A stretch of 64,000 bases of DNA, from assembly GCF_951805225.1 (NCBI RefSeq), contig NZ_OX638201.1, positions 1,488,001-1,552,000 on the forward strand. The letters run 5' to 3'. Both the position numbers and the translations under genes were made by a program. Within the stretch, counting starts at the first letter, position 1. The number at the start of each line of letters is the position of its first letter. Below, in pieces: positions 1 through 8,705 of this stretch. The notes below the pieces were generated by a model. The model did not search any database and had not been told where the DNA came from. It saw only the letters and a program-made list of their open reading frames with translations. The stretch is from an uncultured Flavobacterium sp. Its GTDB lineage: Bacteria; Bacteroidota; Bacteroidia; Flavobacteriales; Flavobacteriaceae.

Positions 1-383
1 ATCAACAAAATAAGCAAACTGAGAAGAGTTTAACTATTGTTAGAGATATCAAAAATACTGGTGTAACTCTTGGCGGACAAGCGGTTTCTCCAACTTCATT
101 TGCAAAAGTGTATTGGAATAAAGACACTAAAACAACTTATATCGATGCTGCAGGTTTACCAAAACCTCCAAAAGGAATGGTTTATCAAGTTTGGGCTTTA
201 AAATTAAGTCCTGTATTGACGCCAACAAGTATTGGTTTACTTGCCAACTTTGATGAAAATTCACAAAAAATATTTGCTGTAGATCAAACACAGTCTGCTG
301 AGGCTTTTGGAATTACTCTAGAGCCAGCCGGTGGAAGTTTAACACCTACAATGACTCAATTATATACTTTAGGAAAAGTTTAA
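1..383 (+). CDS. anti-sigma factor, C-terminal (RskA-like) domain, 5' truncated
   Basis: The frame is open from base 3 to the stop at 383, so the gene enters from the left and only its last ~126 residues are visible. The segment YWNKDTKTTYIDAAGLPKPP followed by 'YQVWAL' and a late 'FGITLEPAGGSLTPT' stretch matches the extracytoplasmic C-terminal domain of anti-sigma-K (RskA) type proteins. Such proteins are usually membrane anchored and sequester an ECF sigma factor, which would lie upstream, outside the window. The GTG at 108 is internal, not the true start. A hairpin terminator follows directly. The family call is fairly sure; the cognate sigma factor cannot be seen. Confidence 0.8.
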   Translation, partial: QQNKQTEKSLTIVRDIKNTGVTLGGQAVSPTSFAKVYWNKDTKTTYIDAAGLPKPPKGMVYQVWALKLSPVLTPTSIGLLANFDENSQKIFAVDQTQSAEAFGITLEPAGGSLTPTMTQLYTLGKV

Positions 384-405
384 AATTAAACTGGTCATAA
401 AACTT

Positions 406-439
406 AAAACGCGTATTATACTTTAATACGCGTTTTTTT
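406..439 (+). terminator. intrinsic terminator after the anti-sigma gene
   Basis: Inverted repeat with arms AAAACGCGTATTA and TAATACGCGTTTT around a short loop, followed by a T-run. It lies 23 bases after the stop at 383 and separates this gene from the DoxX-like gene. Confidence 0.85.
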
Positions 440-472
440 GTTATTTTTAATTCAACTAACACTAAAATAACT

Positions 473-856
473 ATGAACGGAACTTTACTTTTGAGAATTG
501 CTGTGGCAATTATCCTTTTGACTCATTCTATTTTTGGAATTTTTGATAACGGAATAAACGATTTTGGAAATTTATATCTCAATCAAATTGGCTTTGCTCC
601 TTTTGGTGTCGCTATTGCCTGGAGTATTAAATTATCGCATGTCGTTGCTGCTGTACTTTTAATATGGAATAAATACATAAAGTTGGCTGGATTTGTTACC
701 ATTTTTGTTCTGATTATGGGAATTATTTTAGTGCATTTTCAAGAAGGTTGGTTTGTTGTTGGCGGCGGACGAAATGGTGTAGAATATAACTTTTTACTGA
801 TTATCGTTTTGTTGGCAATCATATATCCTGACGGATTTAAAAGAACCAAAATCTAA
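473..856 (+). CDS. DoxX-like family membrane protein
   Basis: 127 residues with about four hydrophobic segments (near residues 5-22, 45-65, 70-90 and 105-120). The spacing, the 'LLRIAVAIILLTHS' start and the 'GGGRNGVEYN' loop before the last segment are those of small DoxX/DoxX-like integral membrane proteins. Some members of that family take part in redox or terminal-oxidase assembly, but for this type the role is unknown. It begins shortly after a terminator and is followed 47 bases later by the DUF3667 gene on the same strand. Family call moderately sure, function unassigned. Confidence 0.7.
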   Translation: MNGTLLLRIAVAIILLTHSIFGIFDNGINDFGNLYLNQIGFAPFGVAIAWSIKLSHVVAAVLLIWNKYIKLAGFVTIFVLIMGIILVHFQEGWFVVGGGRNGVEYNFLLIIVLLAIIYPDGFKRTKI

Positions 857-903
857 AAGTAAAAAATCTGATTGCAAAAATTAATATTCAAAACAAGATA
901 AGA

Positions 904-1632
904 ATGGAAATAATTTGCAAAAACTGTAAGCATGTTTTTCATGGAAAATATTGTAACAATTGCGGACAAACGGCTGAAACGCACAAAATAAATGCGCATT
1001 TTTTGTGGCACGATATTCAGCATGGATTATTGCATTTTGACGTTGGAATACCATATTCTTTAAAACAATTATTTACAAGACCCGGACATTCTATACGGGA
1101 ATTTATCGAAGGAAAACGCGTCAAGCATTTTAAACCTTTGTCGCTCGTTGTTGTATTAGCAACGCTTTATGGTTTATTGTACCATTATTTTCATATCAAT
1201 ATTTTTGCAGATTCTGATAAAACTGAGTTTGATTACGATACTTTTAATGAATGGATGGCGACGCATTTTTCATGGACAACAATTGCGACTATTCCTATTT
1301 ATACGATTGGAACTTCTATTGCTTTTAGAAAACAAGGTTATAATTTTGTTGAATATTTTGTGCTGAATACTTTTAAAGCTTCACAGAGAATCTTTGCGCA
1401 AATTTTGATGTTTCCTATTCTATTGTATTCAAATAGTGTGTCGCATCTTCAGTGGTATTCGAATTTGACTTATGTAATTGGTATGATTTTAATTTTTTGG
1501 ACTAACATTCAATTCTTTAATAAAATCTCAAAAACTAAGGCGTTCTTTTTGACTTTGTTGAGTCATTTTATCTTTTTGATTTGTTTCACTCTGATTTTTA
1601 TTTTAATTCTGGCGATAAAATCAATATTGTGA
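904..1632 (+). CDS. DUF3667 family membrane protein with N-terminal zinc ribbon
   Basis: 242 residues. The N-terminus carries two CxxC pairs (Cys5, Cys8, Cys17, Cys20), a zinc-ribbon pattern. It is followed by the conserved segment 'LLHFDVGIPYSLKQLF.RPG..IREFIEGKRVKHFKPL' and then four to five hydrophobic helices. That order is typical of DUF3667 proteins, which are common in Bacteroidota and have no established function. It is the last + gene before a bidirectional terminator and a convergent - strand gene. Confidence 0.85.
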   Translation: MEIICKNCKHVFHGKYCNNCGQTAETHKINAHFLWHDIQHGLLHFDVGIPYSLKQLFTRPGHSIREFIEGKRVKHFKPLSLVVVLATLYGLLYHYFHINIFADSDKTEFDYDTFNEWMATHFSWTTIATIPIYTIGTSIAFRKQGYNFVEYFVLNTFKASQRIFAQILMFPILLYSNSVSHLQWYSNLTYVIGMILIFWTNIQFFNKISKTKAFFLTLLSHFIFLICFTLIFILILAIKSIL

Positions 1633-1719
1633 AGTTGGTTTCAAGTTTTAGGTTTTCTTTGTTTCAGGTTTCATCTTTAGAGTTTTGTTTACTTTGAAAT
1701 TTCTGTTGAAAACGATTGT

Positions 1720-1797
1720 CCTAGCCCTGATGGGAACGGCATCCTTTTATGGTGGGGTTCACCATAAAAGATATAGTGGACAGCAGGAAATAGCTCC
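1720..1797 (+). repeat. dispersed REP-like element, family A, copy 1
   Basis: Non-coding element beginning CTAGCCCTGATGG and ending AGCAGGAAATAGCTCC. Its core is an 11-bp stem (CTTTTATGGTG / CACCATAAAAG, 1744-1770) with a five-base loop. The same flanks with a different palindromic core recur at 42613-42696 and, inverted, at 47111-47186. Confidence 0.7.
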
Positions 1798-1833
1798 TAA
1801 AACTTATTCTTCGAAATCTTAATTTATAGCAAT

Positions 1834-1867
1834 AAAAAAAGGTTCAACTTGACGTTGAACCTTTTTT
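1834..1867. terminator. bidirectional terminator between DUF3667 and the ResB-CcsA gene
   Basis: Arms AAAAAAAGGTTCAAC and GTTGAACCTTTTTT around a TTGAC loop. There is an A-run on one side and a T-run on the other, so it can terminate both convergent transcripts. Confidence 0.85.
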
Positions 1868-1894
1868 ACGAATTAATAATTACTGCTGAATTAT

Positions 1895-4800
1895 TTATTT
1901 TTTAACCTTTTTTACTTTTTTGGTTTTATAGTATTTGTGGTATTTAGGATACGTTAATACTCCAATTAATGTAATTGTTCCTAATGAATAATAAACCCAG
2001 CTTAATGAATGTGCTTCTCCGCTTGCGTAAGAGTGAAGTCCAACTAAGTGGAAGTTTACTCCATAATACGTGAATAAAATCGACACAAAAGCATACATTG
2101 TCATTAAATTGAAGAACCATTTTCCTCTTAAAGACGGAACAAAACGAGCGTGAATTACAAATGCGTAAACCATAATCGAGATTAAAGCCCAAGTTTCTTT
2201 TGGATCCCATCCCCAGTAACGTCCCCAGCTTTCGTTTGCCCATTGTCCTCCTAAGAAGTTACCAATAGTTAACATAATCAAACCAATTGTAATTGACATT
2301 TCGTTGATGTAAGTAATCTCTTTGATGTTTAGGTCCATTTTGGCTTTGTTTTTCTCATTGGTAAAGAAAATCAATATCAGAGCCACAAAACCTAAAATCA
2401 TTCCAAGTGCAGTTGGTCCGTAACTTGCTACAATAACGGCAACGTGAATCATTAACCAATATGAATTTAAAACTGGTTGTAAATTTGCAATTTCAGGATC
2501 GATCCAGTTTGCGTTTGCTGCCATGAAAATCATCGCTGTTACAAATGCTGCAGATGCAACGGTAAGTTTTGATTTTCTATCAAAAGCCAATCCGAAGAAC
2601 ATTGTTGACCATGCAACATATACAATTGCTTCGTAAGCGTTACTCCATGGCGCGTGTCCAGAAATGTACCAACGTGCAATTAATGTTATTGTATGAAGTA
2701 CGAATATTAAACCTATTAATATGTGGAAACCATTTACAGTGATTCTCAACCATTTTTTATCGAAAAATATACTGAAAAGTGTAAAAATCAACATGAAGAT
2801 TCCTGAAAGAGAATACCAGTAAAACATTTTTGGTAAAATATTATAGGTATTATAAGCAATCTCAAGATCGATTTTTTGCTCACTTGGACGTACTTTATTT
2901 CCGAATTTCTTCTGGAAACCGTTGATACTTTCTACTAATTGATCTGCGGTTTTAAAATCTTTAGAAATAGCTCCATTGTTTAAAGCGCTAAAATATAAAG
3001 GTAAAATTTGTTTGACATAAGTAGAATCCATGCCTTTTAATCCTGCATGATCTAATTCCATGTATGAAATCCATTTGTTGTTTGGATCATTTGGAATTGG
3101 GAAGATTCTCAAAATACTTCCGCTTAATGCAGATTCCATTAAGTTTACTTTTTTATCTGCTTCGATAAAATCTTTCTCGAAACTATTTGGATTTCCTGCT
3201 TTATAAGCAGAATCTAAATAAGGAGCAAGTTTATAATTTCCGTTTTCATCAAAGAATTTTACAAAAGGTGCGAATTTCATTCCTTTTTCAATACCAATGA
3301 TTTTACGAATACTATCATCTTTTGTATTAAGATAAATAATAGGAACTTGTATCCAAACCTGAGCATATTGCGTCATTGACAAAAATACCTGATCAGAATT
3401 CATTCCGTTATAAGTATCGCTTTGACTTACTTTACGAAGCAATTCAGATGAAAAAGTATTGATTGGCTTCATTCTACCTCCGGCGTCCTGAATAATCAAA
3501 CGTCCAAATTTAGCTGCGTGCGCTTCCGGTGCTTTATAAATAGAAAGTAAAGAATCTAATTGTTTTTGACTTGGTGGAGCCGTTACGTGATTTGCGTGAT
3601 CATTAGGATCTGTTGAATGATTGTGATCGTGTCCAGGTGTATGAACGTGAGGCGCTTGTGCAAAACCACTCAAACCAATCATTAAAACCAAAATGGTAAT
3701 TAATTTTTCTTTTTTCTTTTTTACAACGTCTAATTTGCGTTTTAAATCTCCGAAACGAGAGTGTTTTGTAAACATAATTGCCATTAATCCAAAAAACAAC
3801 ATAAAATATCCTAAATAAGTGATAGAAGTTCCCCACCAATCGTGGTTTACAGATAATACAGTTCCTTTTTCGTCCGGATCAAATGAAGATTGAAAAAATC
3901 TGTATCCTTTATGGTCTAATACGTGGTTCATGTAAATACGGGCGTCAAAAGTTTCTGAAGAATCCTGAACGGTTACTTTACTTTCAAAAGAAGAATAACT
4001 TTTCTCAGTTCCCGGATATTTTGTAGCGATAAAATCGTTTAGTTTTACTTTAAAAGGCAGGATATAAGCTTTACTTCCGTAGAATAAACTATATTCTATA
4101 TTTCCAATTTTTACGGTTTGAGGCTCGCCTACGCTTCCTTTTGAACCAAGAAGTCTTACTTCTTTTTCTTGTCCTTCAGCTTTAACTTTTACAATTAAAG
4201 CATCATGATGAGATTTTGCTTTATAATCGTTATTTGATTCATAATCAACAATTCCTCTTACTGCAGGATCTGGAAAAACGATTCTAATATCGCCAATACT
4301 GTACAAAGAACGCATCATAAGCGGTTGCACATTATCTTTGGTTACAGCACCTTTTAATTTATCTGCCATTCGCATAAATTCTCCTTCAAAAGGAGTTTGA
4401 ATGGTATATTTTTCGCCAGTTGTATTGATATTAATTGCTCCGGCCGTTTGCTTGTTTAATGCAAATAAAACATTGTGAATGTTTTGAACTTCACCTTCTT
4501 TCAGGAAATGTTCTTCACGTCCGCCGGCGCCAGCTTCAACCAATTTTAGGTATAAAGTCCCGTTTGGACTTGGTTTTATAGTTTCCTTCGCTCCCATTAT
4601 ATAGTTAACATAAGTAACTTCAAAAGGAGTTTCGTCAAATTTACCTGAAAGTGTAAAATCGTTATTTGTTACTGGCGAAAACAATAGATTTTTTTCAAAA
4701 ACTCTACGTTTCATTTCGCCTTTGTATTCTCCATCTGCAAAAACAGTTAGGAATGTTTTATCTGAAAAAATTTGATTTTCGGCAGCACCTTCACGAATTG

Positions 4801-5116
4801 GCATCATACCTTCGTAGCTTATATAACGTGTAACAAAAGCTCCTATAAGAATGAAAATAAAAGCAATATGAAGCAATAAAGTTGCCCATTTTTCTTTTTT
4901 ATGTAGTTGGTAACGTTTGATGTTTCCGAAGAAATTGATCAGGAAAAAGACCATTATAGCCTCAAACCACCATGTATTGTAAATTAAAATTCGGGCTGTA
5001 TCTGTATTGTATTTACTTTCGATAAAAGTTCCAATACCCATTGCGATCGCAAATGTTAAAAAAAGAACAGACATTAAGCGTGTAGAAAACAAAAAAGAGA
5101 ATATTTTTTTATCCAT
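1895..5116 (-). CDS. ccsBA: cytochrome c biogenesis protein, ResB-CcsA fusion
   Basis: 1073 residues from the chosen start, an ATG at 5116 reading MDKKIFSFLFSTRLMS. The longer frame to 5236 would add 40 residues and cross the promoter. The N-terminal part has early membrane helices and a long periplasmic region, as in ResB/Ccs1. A spacer with a His-rich stretch (HVHTPGHDHNHS) follows. The C-terminal part has many helices and the haem-handling motif WGWDPKETWALI near residue 970, diagnostic of CcsA. Fused CcsB-CcsA proteins export haem and attach it to apocytochrome c in system II maturation. A clear promoter sits 32 bases upstream. The His-rich linker is notable and could bind metal or haem (inference). 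Confidence 0.93.
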   Translation of the reverse strand: MDKKIFSFLFSTRLMSVLFLTFAIAMGIGTFIESKYNTDTARILIYNTWWFEAIMVFFLINFFGNIKRYQLHKKEKWATLLLHIAFIFILIGAFVTRYISYEGMMPIREGAAENQIFSDKTFLTVFADGEYKGEMKRRVFEKNLLFSPVTNNDFTLSGKFDETPFEVTYVNYIMGAKETIKPSPNGTLYLKLVEAGAGGREEHFLKEGEVQNIHNVLFALNKQTAGAININTTGEKYTIQTPFEGEFMRMADKLKGAVTKDNVQPLMMRSLYSIGDIRIVFPDPAVRGIVDYESNNDYKAKSHHDALIVKVKAEGQEKEVRLLGSKGSVGEPQTVKIGNIEYSLFYGSKAYILPFKVKLNDFIATKYPGTEKSYSSFESKVTVQDSSETFDARIYMNHVLDHKGYRFFQSSFDPDEKGTVLSVNHDWWGTSITYLGYFMLFFGLMAIMFTKHSRFGDLKRKLDVVKKKKEKLITILVLMIGLSGFAQAPHVHTPGHDHNHSTDPNDHANHVTAPPSQKQLDSLLSIYKAPEAHAAKFGRLIIQDAGGRMKPINTFSSELLRKVSQSDTYNGMNSDQVFLSMTQYAQVWIQVPIIYLNTKDDSIRKIIGIEKGMKFAPFVKFFDENGNYKLAPYLDSAYKAGNPNSFEKDFIEADKKVNLMESALSGSILRIFPIPNDPNNKWISYMELDHAGLKGMDSTYVKQILPLYFSALNNGAISKDFKTADQLVESINGFQKKFGNKVRPSEQKIDLEIAYNTYNILPKMFYWYSLSGIFMLIFTLFSIFFDKKWLRITVNGFHILIGLIFVLHTITLIARWYISGHAPWSNAYEAIVYVAWSTMFFGLAFDRKSKLTVASAAFVTAMIFMAANANWIDPEIANLQPVLNSYWLMIHVAVIVASYGPTALGMILGFVALILIFFTNEKNKAKMDLNIKEITYINEMSITIGLIMLTIGNFLGGQWANESWGRYWGWDPKETWALISIMVYAFVIHARFVPSLRGKWFFNLMTMYAFVSILFTYYGVNFHLVGLHSYASGEAHSLSWVYYSLGTITLIGVLTYPKYHKYYKTKKVKKVKK

Positions 5117-5147
5117 TTTTAAGGAATTACATTGTATAAAAGTGGCA

Positions 5148-5176
5148 CAAAAGTACTTAAAAATGTTGAGTTTCAA
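5148..5176 (-). promoter_or_regulatory. promoter of ccsBA
   Basis: Read on the - strand, the -7 box is TACTTTTG (5148-5155, perfect TAnnTTTG). A TTG lies 18 bases upstream (5174-5176). Transcription would start about 25-30 bases before the ATG at 5116. Confidence 0.65.
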
Positions 5177-5280
5177 TATTTGTCGTTTGTTAATAAAAAC
5201 TAAAAAAGGAACATTTCTTGAGAATAAATTTAACAATTCACAAGAATATATTTACAAATAAAATAGAATCAAACAATCGC

Positions 5281-5310
5281 TTTGTTTGTGAATTATTTTT
5301 TATATGTTTG
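5281..5310 (+). promoter_or_regulatory. promoter of the GH28 gene
   Basis: TTTG (5281-5284), 18 bases, then TATGTTTG (5303-5310), matching the Bacteroidota consensus. Transcription would begin inside the palindrome that follows, leaving a leader of about 100 bases. Confidence 0.65.
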
Positions 5311-5324
5311 TGTAATCGATTACA
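5311..5324 (+). promoter_or_regulatory. 14-bp palindromic operator (LacI-type appearance)
   Basis: TGTAATCGATTACA is a perfect even palindrome with a central CG, the form usual for LacI-family operators. It abuts the -7 box and covers the expected transcription start, so a bound protein would block initiation. The regulator is not in this window. A LacI-type repressor responding to a pectin-derived sugar is an inference. Confidence 0.6.
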
Positions 5325-5417
5325 ATATCATTTTATTGTTTTTGAAGCCTTGTTATTGAATTGTTAATGAAAATCAAAGCTACAAAATATCATTACTAAA
5401 GCTATTAAGACCAAATA

Positions 5418-7106
5418 ATGAAACTAAAAACCACATCAACCAACCTTTTTTACCTCATTTTGACCCTTTTACTTATTAGTTGGTCAAAAGATATGATTGC
5501 TCAAAATTCAAAAGATATTTATGCAGGAATTGAATTTAAAATGTCTAAAATCAAAGAACCTGTAATTCCTAAAAACACGGTAAATATAAAAGATTTTGGT
5601 GCTGTAAATGGTGGTTATGTTTTAAATACAAAGGCTTTCGCCGATGCAATTGCTGCAGTTTCAAAAAAAGGCGGCGGAAAAGTGATTATTCCTCCAGGAA
5701 TCTGGCTTACAGGACCAATTATCTTGAAAAGTAATCTTGAATTGCATGCCGAAACTGGCGCTTTAATAAAATTTTCGACAGATAAAACTTTATATCCTAT
5801 TATAGAAACCAGTTTTGAAGGTTTAAATACCTGGCGTTGCATCTCTCCTATTTACGGAAAGAATTTAGAAAATATTGCTTTTACAGGAAATGGCGTTTGG
5901 GATGGTTCCGGTGAAGCTTGGCGTCAGGTCAAAAAAAATAAACTGACTGAAGAACAATGGAAAAAATTCGTTGCTTCAGGTGGAGTTCTTAACGATAAAA
6001 AAGATTCCTGGTATCCATCTGAGCAATATTTAAAAGGTTCTAAAGGTGCAGATCAAAACATTCGATTAGATCTAAAAACCAAAGAAGATTTTGAAGCAAT
6101 TCACGATTTCCTTCGTCCGGTTTTGGTAAGTATTCAAAATAGTAAAAGAGTATTATTTGACGGACCGGTTTTTCAAAATTCGCCTGCATGGAATATTCAT
6201 CCTTTGATGATTGAAGATTTAATTGTTCGAAATATCACCGTTAGAAATCCTTGGTATTCACAAAATGGAGATGGTTTGGATGTAGAATCCTGCAAAAATG
6301 TAATTATCGAAAATTCTAGTTTTGACGTTGGCGATGATGCAATTTGTATTAAATCAGGAAAAGACAAAGATGGACGTGATCGTAATATTCCATGCGAAAA
6401 TATTATCGTAAGAAATAATATTGTTTATCACGGACATGGAGGCGTAACGGTTGGAAGTGAAATGTCCGGAGGCGTAAGAAATCTGCATGTTTCAAATTGT
6501 ACTTTTATGGGGACTGATGTTGGTTTACGCTTTAAAAGTACGCGTGGACGTGGCGGAATTGTAGAAAACATTTATATATCGGATATTTTTATGACTGATA
6601 TTCCATCTCAGGCAATTTCGTTTGACCTTTATTATGGTGGAAAATCTATTGCAGAAACTTTAGCGGAAGGCGGAAATAAAATTAATACTAAAATAGTTCC
6701 GGTAAATGAAGAAACGCCTCATTTTAAGAATATTTCGATCAAAAATATTACAATAAAAGGCGCTTATCAAGCTGTTTTTCTACAAGGTTTACCAGAAATG
6801 AATCTTAAAAACATCGAAATTTCCAATTTAATTGCAAAAGCAGAAAATGGTTTTTCGATTATTGATGCTGACGGAATTAAACTTAGTAATATTAAATTAG
6901 ACATCGAGAAACCAACCGTTTTTGAAATCTATAACGGAAAAAATATGTCTTTTAAAAACATTGAATTCAATTCGGTTTCAGATAAAGCAATTTCGATTAA
7001 TGGAGAAGTTTCTAAAAATATCGAGTTTACTTCTTCTCCAAAATTAGATTTTTCGAAAATTACAACGATTAATGAAGTTGTCCCGAAAGATGCTGTAAAA
7101 TTCTAA
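5418..7106 (+). CDS. glycoside hydrolase family 28 (polygalacturonase-type), secreted
   Basis: 562 residues with an N-terminal signal peptide (hydrophobic residues 10-22, ending near AQN). The start of the parallel beta-helix is 'VNIKDFGAVNGG'. GH28 catalytic motifs appear in order: NGDG (283-286), GDDAICIKSG (305-314, paired aspartates), GHGG (339-342) and RFKSTRGRGG (371-380). The enzyme should hydrolyse alpha-1,4 linkages in polygalacturonan or a related pectic backbone, outside the cytoplasm. It stands alone with its own promoter, operator and terminator. No SusC/SusD pair or other pectin gene is next to it, so it may be regulated as part of a scattered regulon. Exact substrate (endo/exo, galacturonan/rhamnogalacturonan) cannot be decided. 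Confidence 0.93.
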   Translation: MKLKTTSTNLFYLILTLLLISWSKDMIAQNSKDIYAGIEFKMSKIKEPVIPKNTVNIKDFGAVNGGYVLNTKAFADAIAAVSKKGGGKVIIPPGIWLTGPIILKSNLELHAETGALIKFSTDKTLYPIIETSFEGLNTWRCISPIYGKNLENIAFTGNGVWDGSGEAWRQVKKNKLTEEQWKKFVASGGVLNDKKDSWYPSEQYLKGSKGADQNIRLDLKTKEDFEAIHDFLRPVLVSIQNSKRVLFDGPVFQNSPAWNIHPLMIEDLIVRNITVRNPWYSQNGDGLDVESCKNVIIENSSFDVGDDAICIKSGKDKDGRDRNIPCENIIVRNNIVYHGHGGVTVGSEMSGGVRNLHVSNCTFMGTDVGLRFKSTRGRGGIVENIYISDIFMTDIPSQAISFDLYYGGKSIAETLAEGGNKINTKIVPVNEETPHFKNISIKNITIKGAYQAVFLQGLPEMNLKNIEISNLIAKAENGFSIIDADGIKLSNIKLDIEKPTVFEIYNGKNMSFKNIEFNSVSDKAISINGEVSKNIEFTSSPKLDFSKITTINEVVPKDAVKF

Positions 7107-7127
7107 ACAAATAATAATCAATAATCT

Positions 7128-7176
7128 AAATCCGTTGTTTTCAATTATAAAAATTAATTGGTTACAACGGATTTTT
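7128..7176 (+). terminator. terminator after the GH28 gene
   Basis: Arms AAATCCGTTGT and ACAACGGATTT separated by about 25 bases that themselves contain a weaker AT-rich pairing, ending in TTTTT. Confidence 0.65.
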
Positions 7177-7271
7177 AATTTCAATAAAATCTAAAGTCAA
7201 AATCGTATCAAAAAGAGATTCTGAGCGAATGACAAACGAATCAAAAGCAATAGACATTAAAAAAATAATGC

Positions 7272-7279
7272 TAATTTTG
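7272..7279 (+). promoter_or_regulatory. -7 box TAATTTTG just before the DUF2520 gene
   Basis: A perfect TAnnTTTG ends only four bases before the ATG at 7284, so transcription would start at or next to the start codon, giving a leaderless message. No good -33 element is visible, so this is tentative. Confidence 0.35.
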
Positions 7280-7283
7280 CGCT

Positions 7284-8045
7284 ATGACTCGAATAACGAT
7301 AATTGGTTCCGGAAATGTCGCGCAACATTTGATAAAAGCTTTCACTAAAAGTGAACTTATTGAAATTGTTCAGGTTTTTTCGAGAAAAAAAGAGGCTTTG
7401 TCTTCTATAATTGATTACAATAAAATTGTAAATGATTTTGAGGAATTAATTGAAGCTGATTTATATATTATCGCGGTTTCGGACAAAGCTATTTCTGAAG
7501 TTTCTTCTAATTTACCTTTTCAAAACCGAATCGTGGTTCATACTTCGGGAGCGGCTTCGCTTGATGTTTTAGATCCAAAAAACAGAAAAGGCGTTTTTTA
7601 TCCGCTTCAAACATTTTCTAAAAAGAAAGAGATTGATTTTTCAACTATTCCGATGTGTTTGGAAGCCGAAAATACATTTGATTTTCGCGTTTTAGAAACT
7701 GTTGCAAAAAGTATTTCGAGTGCTGTTTATCCTATAAATTCTGATCAAAGGAAAGCTTTGCACGTTGCCGCCGTTTTTGTAAACAATTTTTCGAATCACT
7801 TATATCAAATTGGACAAGAAATTTGTAACGAACATCAGGTTCCGTTTGAAGTTTTGAAACCTTTAATTCAGGAAACTGCGGAAAAAATCAAAACTCTCGA
7901 TCCAATTGATGCTCAAACCGGTCCTGCAAAACGCAAAGATTCTAACACAATTGAAGCGCATTTGGAATACTTATCGAATGAAAATCAAAAGAATATTTAT
8001 AAAATACTAACACAATCTATACAGAATAATGGCAAAACATTTTAA
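7284..8045 (+). CDS. Rossmann-like / DUF2520 domain protein
   Basis: 253 residues. The N-terminus has a dinucleotide-binding loop (IIGSGNVAQHL, residues 6-16). An F420/NADP oxidoreductase-like segment, 'VVHTSGAASLDVL', and 'GVFYPLQTFSK' follow. The helical C-terminus carries 'HVAAVFVNNFSNHLY' and the 'QTGPAKRKD' signature, typical of DUF2520. It resembles pyrroline-5-carboxylate or ketopantoate reductase folds, but the substrate is unknown. It overlaps the KdsC-like gene by 17 bases and is probably co-transcribed with it. Confidence 0.85.
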   Translation: MTRITIIGSGNVAQHLIKAFTKSELIEIVQVFSRKKEALSSIIDYNKIVNDFEELIEADLYIIAVSDKAISEVSSNLPFQNRIVVHTSGAASLDVLDPKNRKGVFYPLQTFSKKKEIDFSTIPMCLEAENTFDFRVLETVAKSISSAVYPINSDQRKALHVAAVFVNNFSNHLYQIGQEICNEHQVPFEVLKPLIQETAEKIKTLDPIDAQTGPAKRKDSNTIEAHLEYLSNENQKNIYKILTQSIQNNGKTF

Positions 8046-8556
8046 AGAGATAATGAACGACATCACAACTTTTGTTTTTGATGTAGATGGCGTACTTACA
8101 GACAGTTCCGTTTTTGTAACCAATGAAGGAGAAATGCTTCGTACGATGAATATTCGTGATGGTTATGCAATGAAAGCGGCTGTTGAAAGTGGTTTTAATG
8201 TTTGCATTATTTCTGGCGGAAGCAACGAAGGCGTTCGCATTAGACTTCGTAATTTAGGAATCAACGATATTCATTTAGGAGTTCCTGACAAGGTTGCGAC
8301 TTTTAAGGAATACACAGAAACTTACAATATTAAACCAGAGCAAGTGTTATATATGGGAGATGATATTCCTGATTTTCATGTTATGAAATTAGTAGGATTA
8401 CCAACTTGCCCGCAAGATTCAAGTCCTGAAATCAAGAATATTTGCCGTTATGTTTCGCATGTAAAAGGAGGAAAAGGTGCCGCGCGTGACGTTATCGAGC
8501 AAGTAATGAAAGTACAAGGAAAATGGATGGAACATTTTAGTGGGAAACACGATTGA
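8029..8556 (+). CDS. kdsC: HAD-IIIC phosphatase, KdsC-like (KDO 8-phosphate phosphatase)
   Basis: 175 residues. HAD motif I is DVDGVLTDSS (residues 18-27). Motif II is 'CIISGG', and the late motif is GDDIPD near residue 110, with 'GGKGAARDVIEQV' near the end. Small cap-less HADs of this length and pattern are KdsC or the related YrbI. They remove the phosphate from 3-deoxy-manno-octulosonate 8-phosphate in lipid A core synthesis. An in-frame ATG at codon 9 (8053) is a possible alternative start. No other KDO gene is nearby, so the substrate rests on family similarity. Confidence 0.85.
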   Translation: MAKHFKEIMNDITTFVFDVDGVLTDSSVFVTNEGEMLRTMNIRDGYAMKAAVESGFNVCIISGGSNEGVRIRLRNLGINDIHLGVPDKVATFKEYTETYNIKPEQVLYMGDDIPDFHVMKLVGLPTCPQDSSPEIKNICRYVSHVKGGKGAARDVIEQVMKVQGKWMEHFSGKHD

Positions 8557-8590
8557 TAATTGTGAATTGTTAATTGTGAATTATTAATTA

Positions 8591-8624
8591 TTTGTGATAA
8601 TTTTTAATCGTAATACTATCTTTG
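8591..8624 (+). promoter_or_regulatory. candidate promoter of the prenyltransferase gene, within a repeat
   Basis: TTTG (8591-8594), 22 bases, then TATCTTTG (8617-8624). The -7 box is the left end of a palindromic repeat (family B). It would drive the gene at 8706 with a ~75-base leader. Confidence 0.35.
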
Positions 8625-8650
8625 TCAAAGTTTTAAACTTTGACAAAGAT
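8618..8650. repeat. dispersed palindrome, family B, copy 1
   Basis: 33-base near-perfect palindrome with arms ATCTTTGTCAAAGTTT and AAACTTTGACAAAGAT. Related copies lie at 27751-27781, 29593-29624 and 47280-47313, all intergenic. There is no clear T-run afterwards, so it is not an obvious terminator. Confidence 0.75.
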
Positions 8651-8660
8651 TCTCAAAAAA

Positions 8661-8696
8661 ACCTTAGAACCTTAGCCTCTTAGAACCTCAGAACCT
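8661..8696. repeat. AGAACCT-type degenerate repeat, family C, copy 1
   Basis: Tandem degenerate units of ACCTTAGA / ACCTCAGA immediately after the family B palindrome. Similar tracts occur at 29471-29510 (inverted) and 29690-29730. Confidence 0.55.
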
Positions 8697-8705
8697 AAAG
8701 AAAAA

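Larger units (their letters stand above)
5117..5417. other. divergent intergenic region with two promoters
   Basis: About 300 bases between the ccsBA start (-) and the GH28 start (+). It holds a - strand promoter at 5148-5176 and a + strand promoter plus palindromic operator at 5281-5324. I see no gene in it. Confidence 0.7.

Noticed and set aside
5117..5236. 40-residue upstream extension of the ResB-CcsA gene
   Set aside because: It would cross a consensus promoter, and the ATG at 5116 gives a normal N-terminus.
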